DNA of 64,000 nt from Nitrospira japonica (GTDB lineage: Bacteria; Nitrospirota; Nitrospiria; Nitrospirales; Nitrospiraceae): assembly GCF_900169565.1 (NCBI RefSeq), contig NZ_LT828648.1:1924876-1988875 (forward strand), in the 5' to 3' direction. A program made the position numbers and the translations under genes. The notes under the pieces are model-generated. The model searched no databases, was not told the DNA's origin, and saw only the letters and a program-made list of their open reading frames with translations. How positions within the stretch are numbered: the stretch's first letter is position 1; the number at the start of each line of letters is the position of its first letter. This document shows positions 16,114 to 24,680 of this stretch, piece after piece.

Positions 16114-16130
16114 TTGAAAATAGTTATCAA
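16114..16130 (-). promoter_or_regulatory. Near-palindrome upstream of exbB, candidate Fur-family operator
   Basis: TTGAAAATAGTTATCAA is AT-rich and nearly self-complementary (TTGA-AA/TT-TCAA arms). It lies 27 bases upstream of the exbB start, and a Fur-family regulator gene begins its 3' end 143 bases further upstream. The size and base composition fit Fur-type operators, but it is not a close match to the classical enterobacterial Fur box. Confidence 0.35.
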
Positions 16131-16272
16131 CTTGTCGAGGCGTAAGCTAACAAAGTTCAGAATCCTGTGTCAACCAACCTGATCAGCCATCATAGGCTTA
16201 ACTTTCCCCTGGACTTGCGTGTACTTGCAGGCGTCCCGGTCAAACACCAGACAGGTACTGAATTCCATGGCG

Positions 16273-16710
16273 TCAGTGGCGACAGTGGGAGCAGAGTCCG
16301 TAGAGCTCGAGTCGATGTGTTTGGATCGTAAAGCCGTTTTTCGCCGCGACCTCTTCCTGAAGTCGTTCAATTTCACAATTTTCGAATTCAATGATCTTTC
16401 CGCACCCCGTGCAAATCAGATGATCGTGATGCCCCTTGTGCGAGATATTGTCGTATTGAGTTTGTGAGCCGAAATGCCGGGCCTGTGCAAGACCGGCGTC
16501 GCAAAAGAGGTTTAGGGTTCGGTAGATAGTCGCCAATCCGAGGTGGGGATCGGTCTTTGCCAGTTGGTGGTACATGGCCTCGGCTGTAATGTGCTCCTGC
16601 CGTAGGAATGCGCTCAGAATGAGCTCTCGCTGGCGTGTAAACTTCAATTGATGTCTCGCCAAGTGTTCCTTGAGCGCATCCATTTCTTTCGGGCTCTTTC
16701 CTGATGCCAT
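16273..16710 (-). CDS. Fur-family metal-responsive transcriptional regulator
   Basis: A 145-residue regulator. The N-terminal winged helix contains TRQRELILSAFL and GLATIYRTLNLF; the dimerisation domain has the metal-binding HKGHHDHLIC followed by CTGCG and the C-terminal LCSHC, so it has two CxxC structural zinc motifs. Whether it senses iron (Fur), peroxide (PerR) or zinc (Zur) is not certain; the iron context favours Fur. ATG 16710 has GGAGG 10 bases upstream; the ATG at 16719 abuts that site and is unlikely. Same strand as exbBD downstream, which it may control. Confidence 0.88.
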   Translation of the reverse strand: MASGKSPKEMDALKEHLARHQLKFTRQRELILSAFLRQEHITAEAMYHQLAKTDPHLGLATIYRTLNLFCDAGLAQARHFGSQTQYDNISHKGHHDHLICTGCGKIIEFENCEIERLQEEVAAKNGFTIQTHRLELYGLCSHCRH

Positions 16711-16841
16711 AACGGACATACCTCCACGGACCGAGTATTAAAAACGAAATCATGAGCTTGGTCAAGGGGGTTGCAATTGACGACTCGACGGCCGCTGTCT
16801 ATAGTCGTGGCCGGTTTTGCAGCGGACAAGGAATAGATGTC

Positions 16842-17402
16842 ATGCGTCAGCCCCATCAGATTACAGTAGACCGTGCTCTGTTGCTGCTCGTATTGCAATG
16901 CGCGGAGCCCCATGGCCTCCTCAGCGATGTGAAGCTTCAGCAACTCTGCTTCCTGTGTGAACTGCAAATGTTCGGGAAGGGGTTTAAGGGATTTCATTTT
17001 GAGTTTTTCCGCTTTGCGTATGGGGCGTTCAGCAAGGATTTGGACAACGATCTGACGTCACTCCGAAGGCGGGAACGGGTGGAAAACTTTACGCTCACGG
17101 AACAAGCCCAGGAAGTGCTCTCACTATTGGAAAAGTCCGTTGCAGGTGTGGAAACGAACGAAAAGATCGTTGAAATCCTCAAGGCGGTGGTTGCCACCTA
17201 TGGCGGTCATGACAGTGGAGCCATTACTAATTCGGTCGAGTCCGTGGAGTTGAGTACTCCGCAGGATCCCGAGTTCAAGATCCCGATTCGGGACATCGTA
17301 TTCCATACGACGCTGCTTGTGCCGTCTAGGATTGAGGTGAAGAACGAGTTTCAGCTTCCGCCGGCCCTCCTGCCCAAAATCAATCATGCGATGGGATATT
17401 AG
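16842..17402 (+). CDS. DUF4065/Panacea-like helical protein
   Basis: A 186-residue protein whose core (VKLQQLCFLCELQMF, FRFAYGAFSKDLDNDLTSL, FTLTEQAQEVLSLL) has the pattern of DUF4065/Panacea and related YwgA-type proteins: KLQ-L at the first helix, YG-FS-DL, then a winged-helix-like LTE segment. ATG 16842 was chosen because AAGGA lies 9 bases upstream; the frame is open to 16752. Panacea domains often serve as antitoxins, but no toxin partner is beside it. It is divergent from the Fur-family gene, and the two share the upstream region. Confidence 0.55.
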   Translation: MRQPHQITVDRALLLLVLQCAEPHGLLSDVKLQQLCFLCELQMFGKGFKGFHFEFFRFAYGAFSKDLDNDLTSLRRRERVENFTLTEQAQEVLSLLEKSVAGVETNEKIVEILKAVVATYGGHDSGAITNSVESVELSTPQDPEFKIPIRDIVFHTTLLVPSRIEVKNEFQLPPALLPKINHAMGY

Positions 17403-17488
17403 CCCGACTGGCAGGTGGAAAATCTTGGCAAGGGGCTTCTGCCTGTCTCGTAGAGAGCGCGCCGCGTTCAATGGGTTAGCTTCACTCC

Positions 17489-19021
17489 TCAAATTCGGTA
17501 GAGCTCGCCGTATTTTCGTTCGATGTATTGAAGATAGGGCTCCGGTGTCAGGCTCACGCCTGTAACCCGTTGCGCCAGTCGCTCAGGGGTGAACATGCGT
17601 CCCCACCGGTGGATTTTTTGGCCCAGCCACTGCCGCAGGATCAGCAATTGTCCCGCTGCAATTTCGTCTTCCAGGTGGGGAATTTCCATGCGTGCCTGGT
17701 CATAAAACTGCACGGCATAGAGATTGCCGAGGGTGTAGGTGGGGAAATAGCCGAATGCGCCCAAGGACCAATGGACGTCTTGGAGCACGCCTTGGGAATC
17801 GGTTGGCGGAACGATACCCAGGTATTCCTTCATCTTCTGGTTCCAGAGTTCAGGGAGTTCCTGGGCTTTGACGCGGCCTTCGATCAACTCTTGCTCGATT
17901 TCGAAGCGCACCATGATGTGAAGGTTGTACGTCAATTCGTCGGCCTCCACTCGGATGTAAGAGGGCTTAACCCGATTGACGGCAGCGTAGAAATGATCCA
18001 GGTCGATGGACCGTAATTGGTGATGAAACGTCTGTTGCAGGACCGGATAGAAGAACCGCCAGAATGCCTTGGAGCGCCCGACGCAGTTTTCCCACATGCG
18101 GGACTGGCTTTCATGAATCCCGAGCGAAACGGAGTCTCCCAGCGGGGTTCCATAGTGGGTCGGGTCGAGACCCTGATCGTACAGTCCGTGCCCGCCCTCA
18201 TGGATGCAGCTGAACAAGCATGAGGTGACGTCATGTTCATGGACTCTGGTAGTGACACGCACATCGGTGGGGTGAAACGATGTGGTGAACGGATGAGCCG
18301 ACAGATCAAGCCGACCTTTCTCGAAATCGTATCCCATGGCGATGAGGACCAAGCGACCGAATTCGAGCTGTCTCGCCGTATCATAGGCGTGAAACAGGAT
18401 ACTGTCGTCGATTTGCACCGGACTGTTCTGGATTTTTCGAAGAAGGGGAACAAGTCTCGCTTTCAGTTGCGCGAACAACGGTCGCAATCCGGCAATCGTT
18501 GTCCCCGGCTCATAGTAATCCAGCAACGCATCGTACGGAGAGCCCGCATAGCCCAAGTATTGAGCCTCTTCACGCTTCAGGTTCAGGACCGTTTCAAGGT
18601 TGGGGAGGAAATCGACGAAGGCATTTCCTTCCCGTGCTTCCGCCCAAACTTGTTGAGCGAGAGAACATTCTCTACTGAGCTTGACGACGAAATCCGAAGG
18701 GAGTTTTCGGGCCCGGTTGAAGTCTCTCCACACCTCACGGAGAAGAGATTGCGCGGACTCGTCCCATAGTTCGCCGTCTTGATCAAGAGGGTAGCCCGTT
18801 GTGAGGTCGACGGCGGCGCCCAGGAGTTTCTCGGTCTCATCCTCGACGAACTCCTTGTGAGCGATCCCCTGGAGCGTCGCGATCTGTTCGGCACGGGCGG
18901 TGCCCCCGCCTGCGGGCATGTTGGTTTCCTGATCCCAGGACAGCACGGACGCGGCGCTGTTGATGCGCTGAATCTCTCGCAATCGATCGATGAGGTTCTC
19001 CAGGGTTGCCAGTGTCTTCAC
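17489..19021 (-). CDS. M32 family metallocarboxypeptidase (carboxypeptidase Taq)
   Basis: Cytosolic zinc carboxypeptidase, 510 residues, normal for the family. The zinc-binding HEGGH motif lies in CIHEGGHGLYDQGLDP, and the M32-specific IHESQSRMWEN follows about 30 residues later; GIVPP near the C-terminal third is also typical. The start codon is GTG with GAGGGAG upstream. It has no signal peptide. Probable role is peptide turnover. Genes on either side are on the opposite strand, so it is a single-gene unit. Confidence 0.92.
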   Translation of the reverse strand: MKTLATLENLIDRLREIQRINSAASVLSWDQETNMPAGGGTARAEQIATLQGIAHKEFVEDETEKLLGAAVDLTTGYPLDQDGELWDESAQSLLREVWRDFNRARKLPSDFVVKLSRECSLAQQVWAEAREGNAFVDFLPNLETVLNLKREEAQYLGYAGSPYDALLDYYEPGTTIAGLRPLFAQLKARLVPLLRKIQNSPVQIDDSILFHAYDTARQLEFGRLVLIAMGYDFEKGRLDLSAHPFTTSFHPTDVRVTTRVHEHDVTSCLFSCIHEGGHGLYDQGLDPTHYGTPLGDSVSLGIHESQSRMWENCVGRSKAFWRFFYPVLQQTFHHQLRSIDLDHFYAAVNRVKPSYIRVEADELTYNLHIMVRFEIEQELIEGRVKAQELPELWNQKMKEYLGIVPPTDSQGVLQDVHWSLGAFGYFPTYTLGNLYAVQFYDQARMEIPHLEDEIAAGQLLILRQWLGQKIHRWGRMFTPERLAQRVTGVSLTPEPYLQYIERKYGELYRI

Positions 19022-19125
19022 GTCATGTATCTCCCTCGTGATGCAGCATGATAAGATCCTCCCTGCGAGGCCGCGTATAGTGTACGCTCGATCGTACTAT
19101 TTTAAAACCGCCAAGGGTTGTCGTC

Positions 19126-19767
19126 ATGAACCAACTTGTTGCCGCTGAGATCGAAACATATTCCGAAGCCCATTCCATCCCCGAGTCGGCGGTCTGCCGG
19201 GCCCTCAGAGAAGAGACGCAGCGCACGATGGAGCATCCACAGATGCTGGTGGGGCCCCTTGAAGGTGCATTTCTGAAGATGATGATTCGTCTCGTCGGAG
19301 CAACGCGCGTACTGGAAATTGGCATGTTCACCGGCTATAGCGCCCTCTGTCTTGCCGAGGCGCTTCCACCGGATGGCACCGTGCTGACATGCGAAATTGA
19401 TGAAGGGCCGGCCAAACTCGCGCGCCGGTATTTTTCGAGGTCGCCGGACGGAGGAAAGATCTCCGTGCGGATGGGGCCGGCGATCGACACGATGCGTGAT
19501 CTTACCGGACCATTCGACCTGATTTTTATCGACGCGGACAAGACAAACTACGTCCGGTACTACCAGCGTGCATTTGAACTGATCGCGCCCGGAGGGGTGA
19601 TTTTGGTGGACAATGTTCTTTGGAACGGCGATGTGTTGACGCAGCCCGCACCCGATGAGAAAACGGCCGCCATCCAGGAGTTGAATCGAATCGTCGCGGC
19701 TGATCCCAGTGTGTCGGGGGTCCTTTTGCCTATTCGTGACGGTGTGTTCGTCATCCGGCCGAAATGA
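19126..19767 (+). CDS. Class I SAM-dependent O-methyltransferase (caffeoyl-CoA OMT type)
   Basis: A 213-residue methyltransferase of the OMT3 family. The SAM-binding motif is VLEIGMFTGYSALCLAEAL; the metal and catechol-like substrate motif is FDLIFIDADKTNYVRYYQ; VILVDNVLWNGDV follows, with the conserved Asp-Asn of the divalent-metal site. Bacterial relatives methylate small catechols or unknown metabolites. The gene is divergent from the carboxypeptidase gene, with about 100 bases between them. The natural acceptor is unknown. Confidence 0.85.
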   Translation: MNQLVAAEIETYSEAHSIPESAVCRALREETQRTMEHPQMLVGPLEGAFLKMMIRLVGATRVLEIGMFTGYSALCLAEALPPDGTVLTCEIDEGPAKLARRYFSRSPDGGKISVRMGPAIDTMRDLTGPFDLIFIDADKTNYVRYYQRAFELIAPGGVILVDNVLWNGDVLTQPAPDEKTAAIQELNRIVAADPSVSGVLLPIRDGVFVIRPK

Positions 19768-19848
19768 GGATCGGAACTCGCAACTCCCTCCTGACTTGCT
19801 CTTACGTCATCCGCCTGGCCAGGTGCTTGCCAATTCGATGTACCTCGG

Positions 19849-20163
19849 CTAAGAACTCAGCTTGAGGCCGACAATCCCCGCCACGATGAACGCGATGCTG
19901 AGCAACCGCATCAGATCGCTGGATTCGTCGAACAGCACCATCCCCATGATGGCCGTGCCTGCAGCCCCTATTCCAGTCCAAACCGCATAGCCGGTTCCAA
20001 TAGGAATGGTTCTCAGGGCAATGGCAAGACACCATAGGCTGACAATCATGGCCAGCGCCGTCCAGATGCTCGGCCATAGCCTGGTGAAGCCCTCCGTATA
20101 CTTCATGCCGACGGCCCACGTGATTTCAAAGCACCCGGCAATGATGAGATAGACCCATGCCAT
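19849..20163 (-). CDS. sugE: SMR-family exporter, SugE/Gdx guanidinium type
   Basis: A 104-residue protein with four membrane helices. The conserved substrate and proton site Glu13 lies in [10 protein letters not shown], and [15 protein letters not shown] is the signature that separates SugE/Gdx guanidinium exporters from EmrE-type multidrug SMR proteins. AGGAGGAAA precedes the start. It sits 57 bases downstream of the CzcA-type gene on the same strand and may be read through from the efflux operon. No guanidine riboswitch is visible in the short gap. Confidence 0.85.
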   Translation of the reverse strand: MAWVYLIIAGCFEITWAVGMKYTEGFTRLWPSIWTALAMIVSLWCLAIALRTIPIGTGYAVWTGIGAAGTAIMGMVLFDESSDLMRLLSIAFIVAGIVGLKLSS

Positions 20164-20220
20164 GACAGTTTTCCTCCATCAATGCAGGCGGGGCCTACGA
20201 GGCGTGAACTCGACGTGGAC

Positions 20221-23200
20221 TCATGCGCCGTTGCCCTGTCCTTCTACGCCGTAACGCGGGAGTGCACCGGCGTGCAAGGAAGATGTTTGGCCGTCCACGA
20301 CTTCTTGAGACGTGACGGCTTCGCCGGGCCGCGGCGCGTGGCCGGCATCTCCTCCGGCACGCCCTTCGACCCACCGATACAGAACGGGAAGCACGATCAG
20401 GGTCAACAAGGTTGAACTGACCAATCCACCGATCACGACGATCGCCAAGGGCCGTTGAACTTCCGAGCCGATTCCCCGCGCGAATGCCAAAGGGGCCAAG
20501 CCGAGCAAGGCGACCAGCGCGGTCATCAGCACCGGTCGAAGGCGGAGCACGCTTCCCGTGAAAACGGCGTCATCCAAACTATGGCCCTCGTCACGAAGCT
20601 TGTTCATGCAGGACACGAGGACGATGCCGTTCAGGACGGCCACGCCGAACAGATTGATGAATCCGACGGAGGCCGGCACGCTGAGATACTCACCCGTCAG
20701 CCAGAGTGCGACCACGCCGCCAATCAGGGCAAACGGCAGATTCAGAATAATCAGGGTTGCTTGGCGCAGCGAATTGAAGGTGGAATACAGCAGCAGAAAA
20801 ATCAGCCCGATCGTCATCGGAACGATGACGCGCAGTTTGGCCATGGCGCGCTCCATGTTCTCGAACGAACCGCCCCAGGCCACCAGATAACCGGGGGGGA
20901 GCGACACACCCGCGGCAATCTTCTGTTGGGCCTCCGAAACCAGGCTGCCGATGTCCCGGCCCAGTGTATTGAAGCCGATCGACACATAGCGTTGCAGGCG
21001 TTCGCGGCTGATACGCCCTGGCCCTTCTTCCAGCCTCACGGTGCCGAGGTCGACCAGCGGGATCAATGCACCCGCTCCGTCGGTCAATAGAATATTACTG
21101 ATCCGTTCCACGCTGTCCCGATACTGCTCCGGAAACCGCACGAACAGATCAAACCATTGTTGGCCTTCGTACACCTTGGTCGCCGCACGCCCGCCGATGG
21201 CCGTCGTGATGATCTCCCGTACGTCCGAGACGTTGATGCCGTGCCGGGCGATCTTGCTCCGGTCGATGTCGATCGTGAGGTACGGCTGCCCGAACAATTG
21301 TTCCACTTTGATGTCACTGACGCCGCGGACCGTCCCCAATACGCCGGCGATTTCGTCCGCTTTGCTCCGCAGGACCTCCAAATCGTCGCCAAACAGCTTG
21401 ACGGTCGCTTCCGTCCGCACCCCCGAAATCAATTCATCCACCCGCTGTTGGATGGGTTGGCTGATCAGGAACGTTGCGCCGGGGATCCGTGTCAACCGCT
21501 CCCGGAACTTCTGCATCAATTCGGGCATCGTCCGAGCCGTGGTCCATTGATCCAGCGGACGCAATCTGACCACCGGATCGCTCTCATTGGGCTCTTGAGG
21601 ATCATTGCCCAATTCGGTCCGGCCGATCTTCGAGACCACCTTCTCGACTTCCGGAAACTCCATCAAGGCTTGCTGCATGCGTTTCTCGATCTCGATGGAG
21701 GCCGGCAGCGACACGCTTGGCAGACGAATCGTCTGGGGCGCGACGCTGCCCTCATTCATGATCGGGATGAACTCGCTGCCGAGGAACGGGAATAATGCCA
21801 GGCCGCAGACCAAGGATCCGACGGCTGCGATCATGACGGTTTTACTGCGTCCCAGCGCCCATCGGAGCGCGGGGGCGTACAGACGTTTGATCTGCCTGAC
21901 GATCCACGGATCCTCTTCGCTGCCGCTTTTCAACATCAGCGAACACAAGGCCGGTGAGAGCGTCAGAGACAACAAGAGCGAAATCAACAGGGCGATCATG
22001 ATGGTGTAGGCCAACGGCTTGAACATCTTCCCTTCCATCCCGTGGAGCGAAAGTACGGGAAGGAAGACCAGAATAATGATGAGAATACCGAACACCACCG
22101 GCTGGCCGACTTCTTTCACCGCCATCGTCAGCAGTTCCCGTCTGGGTATCGCGGCGGAGGAATGGTCCGAAAGATGGCGATAGACGTTTTCCACCACGAC
22201 GACGGATCCGTCCACGATCATGCCGATGGCGATAGCCAATCCCCCCAGGGACATGAGGTTAGCCGTCAGGCCGACCTGGCCCATGACGATGAATGTGGCC
22301 AAGGGCGCCAAGACGAGCGTGCTGACGACAATGAACGCGCTCCGGATGTTGCCCAGAAAAAGAAACAGAATAATGACGACGAGCACGACGCCTTCCGCGA
22401 GGGATTTGTAGACCGTGCTCAACGCGGCCGTGATCAGTTCGATCCGGTCGTAAAAAGGAACGATCCGCAGCCCATCCGGCAGGAGATTGCGCGCGTGGAT
22501 GTCGTCGATGCGCGCCTTGATGCCTTCGACCACGTCTCGGGCATTTCCGCCCCGGAGCATCAGGACGATGCCGCTCACCACCTCCCGCTCTCCGTTCAAC
22601 ACCGTCGCGCCGTGCCGCACCGCATGATCGACGAGCACTTGCGCGACGTCTCCGATGAAAACCGGCGTGCCGCCTTTCTCTTTCACGACGATCCGCTCGA
22701 TATCCTCGATGGAGCGAATGAGTCCTACGCCTCGGACGATATATTTTTCCGCGTGTTTTTCCAGGATATTGCCGCCCGCGTTCGCATTGTTGCTGGCGAT
22801 CGCGTCGAAGACCTCGCGTAGCGTGAGGTTGTATTTCCGCAGCATGGCCGGCTCGACGAGGACCTGGTACTGCTTGACGTACCCGCCCATCGAGTTGACG
22901 TCGATGACCTCCGGCGTGCTTTTCAGCAACGGCCGGATGATCCAGTCCTGCATGGTTCGCTGATCGATCAGATTCTGATGGCGCTCCTCTTCACTCTGGA
23001 TATGCCTATGAGGAGGCTCTTCGATGTAATACTGAAAGACCTCGCCCAGACCCGTACTGTTCGGCACCAGCATGGGTTCAGTGCCGAGCGGCAACATCTC
23101 TTCGACTTCGATCAGCCGTTCGAGAACGAGCTGTCTGGCGAGGTTGATGTCCAGACTGTCGTCGAACACGATGGTGATGAGAGACAATCCCACCTTCGTC

Positions 23201-23454
23201 AACGACCGCATTTCAGTCAGAGACGGGAGACCCGTCAATTGCAGCTCGATGGGATAGGTGACCAACCGTTCGACTTCGGCGGGGGAAAGTCCCGGAGCTT
23301 TGGTGACCACCTGCACGAGGACGCTGGTGACGTCCGGAAACGCATCGATGGGGATGGTCCTGAACGCATAGATGCCCGCGATTCCCGTCACGATCGAGAA
23401 GATCACGATGAGGAGGCGTTGGCGGAGGGAAATGTCGAGAAGCCGAGCGACCAT
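20221..23454 (-). CDS. CzcA/CusA-family heavy-metal RND efflux pump
   Basis: A 1077-residue RND transporter with the standard plan of twelve membrane helices and two large periplasmic loops. It starts MVARLLDISLRQRLLIVIF; the fourth helix reads LAIAIGMIVDGSVVVVEN. In that motif the Asp of the D-F-G start found in Zn/Co pumps is Ala, while the later Asp and Glu are kept, so the metal cannot be named with certainty. Its start overlaps the stop of the adaptor gene. It forms a tripartite pump with the two genes upstream. Confidence 0.92.
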   Translation of the reverse strand: MVARLLDISLRQRLLIVIFSIVTGIAGIYAFRTIPIDAFPDVTSVLVQVVTKAPGLSPAEVERLVTYPIELQLTGLPSLTEMRSLTKVGLSLITIVFDDSLDINLARQLVLERLIEVEEMLPLGTEPMLVPNSTGLGEVFQYYIEEPPHRHIQSEEERHQNLIDQRTMQDWIIRPLLKSTPEVIDVNSMGGYVKQYQVLVEPAMLRKYNLTLREVFDAIASNNANAGGNILEKHAEKYIVRGVGLIRSIEDIERIVVKEKGGTPVFIGDVAQVLVDHAVRHGATVLNGEREVVSGIVLMLRGGNARDVVEGIKARIDDIHARNLLPDGLRIVPFYDRIELITAALSTVYKSLAEGVVLVVIILFLFLGNIRSAFIVVSTLVLAPLATFIVMGQVGLTANLMSLGGLAIAIGMIVDGSVVVVENVYRHLSDHSSAAIPRRELLTMAVKEVGQPVVFGILIIILVFLPVLSLHGMEGKMFKPLAYTIMIALLISLLLSLTLSPALCSLMLKSGSEEDPWIVRQIKRLYAPALRWALGRSKTVMIAAVGSLVCGLALFPFLGSEFIPIMNEGSVAPQTIRLPSVSLPASIEIEKRMQQALMEFPEVEKVVSKIGRTELGNDPQEPNESDPVVRLRPLDQWTTARTMPELMQKFRERLTRIPGATFLISQPIQQRVDELISGVRTEATVKLFGDDLEVLRSKADEIAGVLGTVRGVSDIKVEQLFGQPYLTIDIDRSKIARHGINVSDVREIITTAIGGRAATKVYEGQQWFDLFVRFPEQYRDSVERISNILLTDGAGALIPLVDLGTVRLEEGPGRISRERLQRYVSIGFNTLGRDIGSLVSEAQQKIAAGVSLPPGYLVAWGGSFENMERAMAKLRVIVPMTIGLIFLLLYSTFNSLRQATLIILNLPFALIGGVVALWLTGEYLSVPASVGFINLFGVAVLNGIVLVSCMNKLRDEGHSLDDAVFTGSVLRLRPVLMTALVALLGLAPLAFARGIGSEVQRPLAIVVIGGLVSSTLLTLIVLPVLYRWVEGRAGGDAGHAPRPGEAVTSQEVVDGQTSSLHAGALPRYGVEGQGNGA

Positions 23455-24680
23455 CAGACCTGCTTCTTGAGGAGCTCGGACTTCAGGACGAACGCGCCTT
23501 GCGTGACGACCGGGTCGCCCTCGCTCAGGCCGCTGAGAATGGTGGTCAGCGCGCCGTTGGATTCGCCGATCTGGACGTCCCGCGCTTCGTACTCGTTCTC
23601 GCTGCGCCGCACGAAGACGAACGTCCGATCATGGTCCCGCTGCAAGGCGGATTCGGGCAATGCCAATCTGTCCGGTTGCGGTTCCGAATACAGGCGAATC
23701 GTCGCAAACATCTCGGGCTTCAACCGCCCTTCGGGATTGGGCAATTCGAGCCGAAGCTGCATGGTGCGGGTGGCGGGATCCAGCACGTCACCGACGTAGG
23801 TGATCGTGCCTTTGAAGACCTCATTCGGATACGCGTTGACGCGCACGTCTGCATGTGTGCCACCCGATGCATGCACCACATGCACGAAGGGAATATCCTT
23901 CTCCGGAATGTTCGCACGGACCCATACTTCCGAGAGGTCGGCGACCACAAACAACTTCTCGGTCGTTTCGACGACTTCCCCCCGCGTCAGATTCCGCCCG
24001 ATGATCCGACCCGCGAACGGAGCGACGATCGGAACATGGGAGCGAATGGTTCTCGTCTGGTCGAGACGGCGAAATTCTCCGTCGTTCATGCCCAGCAGTT
24101 TGAGGTGGTCGCGGGCTTCGTTGGCTTCCGCCTGCATGCTGAGCAGTTCGGCCTTGCGGCGCTGGGCCTCGGCTTCGCCGATCACTTTCTCCTGTAAGAG
24201 GAACTTCGCCCGGGCATAGGCCTGCTCGGCCACGTGGAGCTTGGCTTGTGATTTCAGATAAGCGGATTGAGCCAGCCCCAGTTCGCTGCTGTACAGGATG
24301 GCGAGCAGCGCATTGGCTTCGACTTGCTGGCCCAAGTCGGCGTAGACGTCGACGACGCGACCTCGAACGAGTGTGGTGATGTCGGCCACGGCCCGCTGAT
24401 TGGGCTGCACGATGGCCGGGAAATCGCGATGAGTTCGAAATTCGCTGCGGGAGACCTGTTGGACGATGAGACCGACCCGCGACGAATCCTCCGGGGACAG
24501 AACGACGACTCCGGCGGCCGGGGCGACGACCGGTTTCAACCTCACCGCGTCGCTGGGCGTGCTGTCGCAACCGGTGGATGCAGCGGCCAGGCTGGCGAGG
24601 ACCCAGCCAAGCAGAAGAAAACGGCCATGCCTGGGTTGAATGCACATGTCAGCCCGTTGCCTCGATCTCATCGCTATCAT
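23454..24680 (-). CDS. CzcB/CusB-family periplasmic adaptor lipoprotein
   Basis: The membrane-fusion component of the tripartite metal efflux pump, 408 residues. The N-terminal signal ends in a lipobox (AAASTGC). A biotinyl-lipoyl-like half motif (RGRVVDVYADLGQQVEANALLAIL), an alpha-helical hairpin (about 130-200) and beta-barrel segments (FAGRIIGRNLTRGEVVE) follow. ATG 24680 overlaps the stop of the outer-membrane factor gene (ATGA), so translation is coupled; internal ATGs at codons 4 and 12 are possible alternatives. Confidence 0.9.
   Translation of the reverse strand: MIAMRSRQRADMCIQPRHGRFLLLGWVLASLAAASTGCDSTPSDAVRLKPVVAPAAGVVVLSPEDSSRVGLIVQQVSRSEFRTHRDFPAIVQPNQRAVADITTLVRGRVVDVYADLGQQVEANALLAILYSSELGLAQSAYLKSQAKLHVAEQAYARAKFLLQEKVIGEAEAQRRKAELLSMQAEANEARDHLKLLGMNDGEFRRLDQTRTIRSHVPIVAPFAGRIIGRNLTRGEVVETTEKLFVVADLSEVWVRANIPEKDIPFVHVVHASGGTHADVRVNAYPNEVFKGTITYVGDVLDPATRTMQLRLELPNPEGRLKPEMFATIRLYSEPQPDRLALPESALQRDHDRTFVFVRRSENEYEARDVQIGESNGALTTILSGLSEGDPVVTQGAFVLKSELLKKQV

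Noticed and set aside
20164-20220. Guanidine riboswitch upstream of the SugE-type gene
   Set aside because: The gap is only 57 bases and shows none of the conserved ykkC-type sequence blocks.
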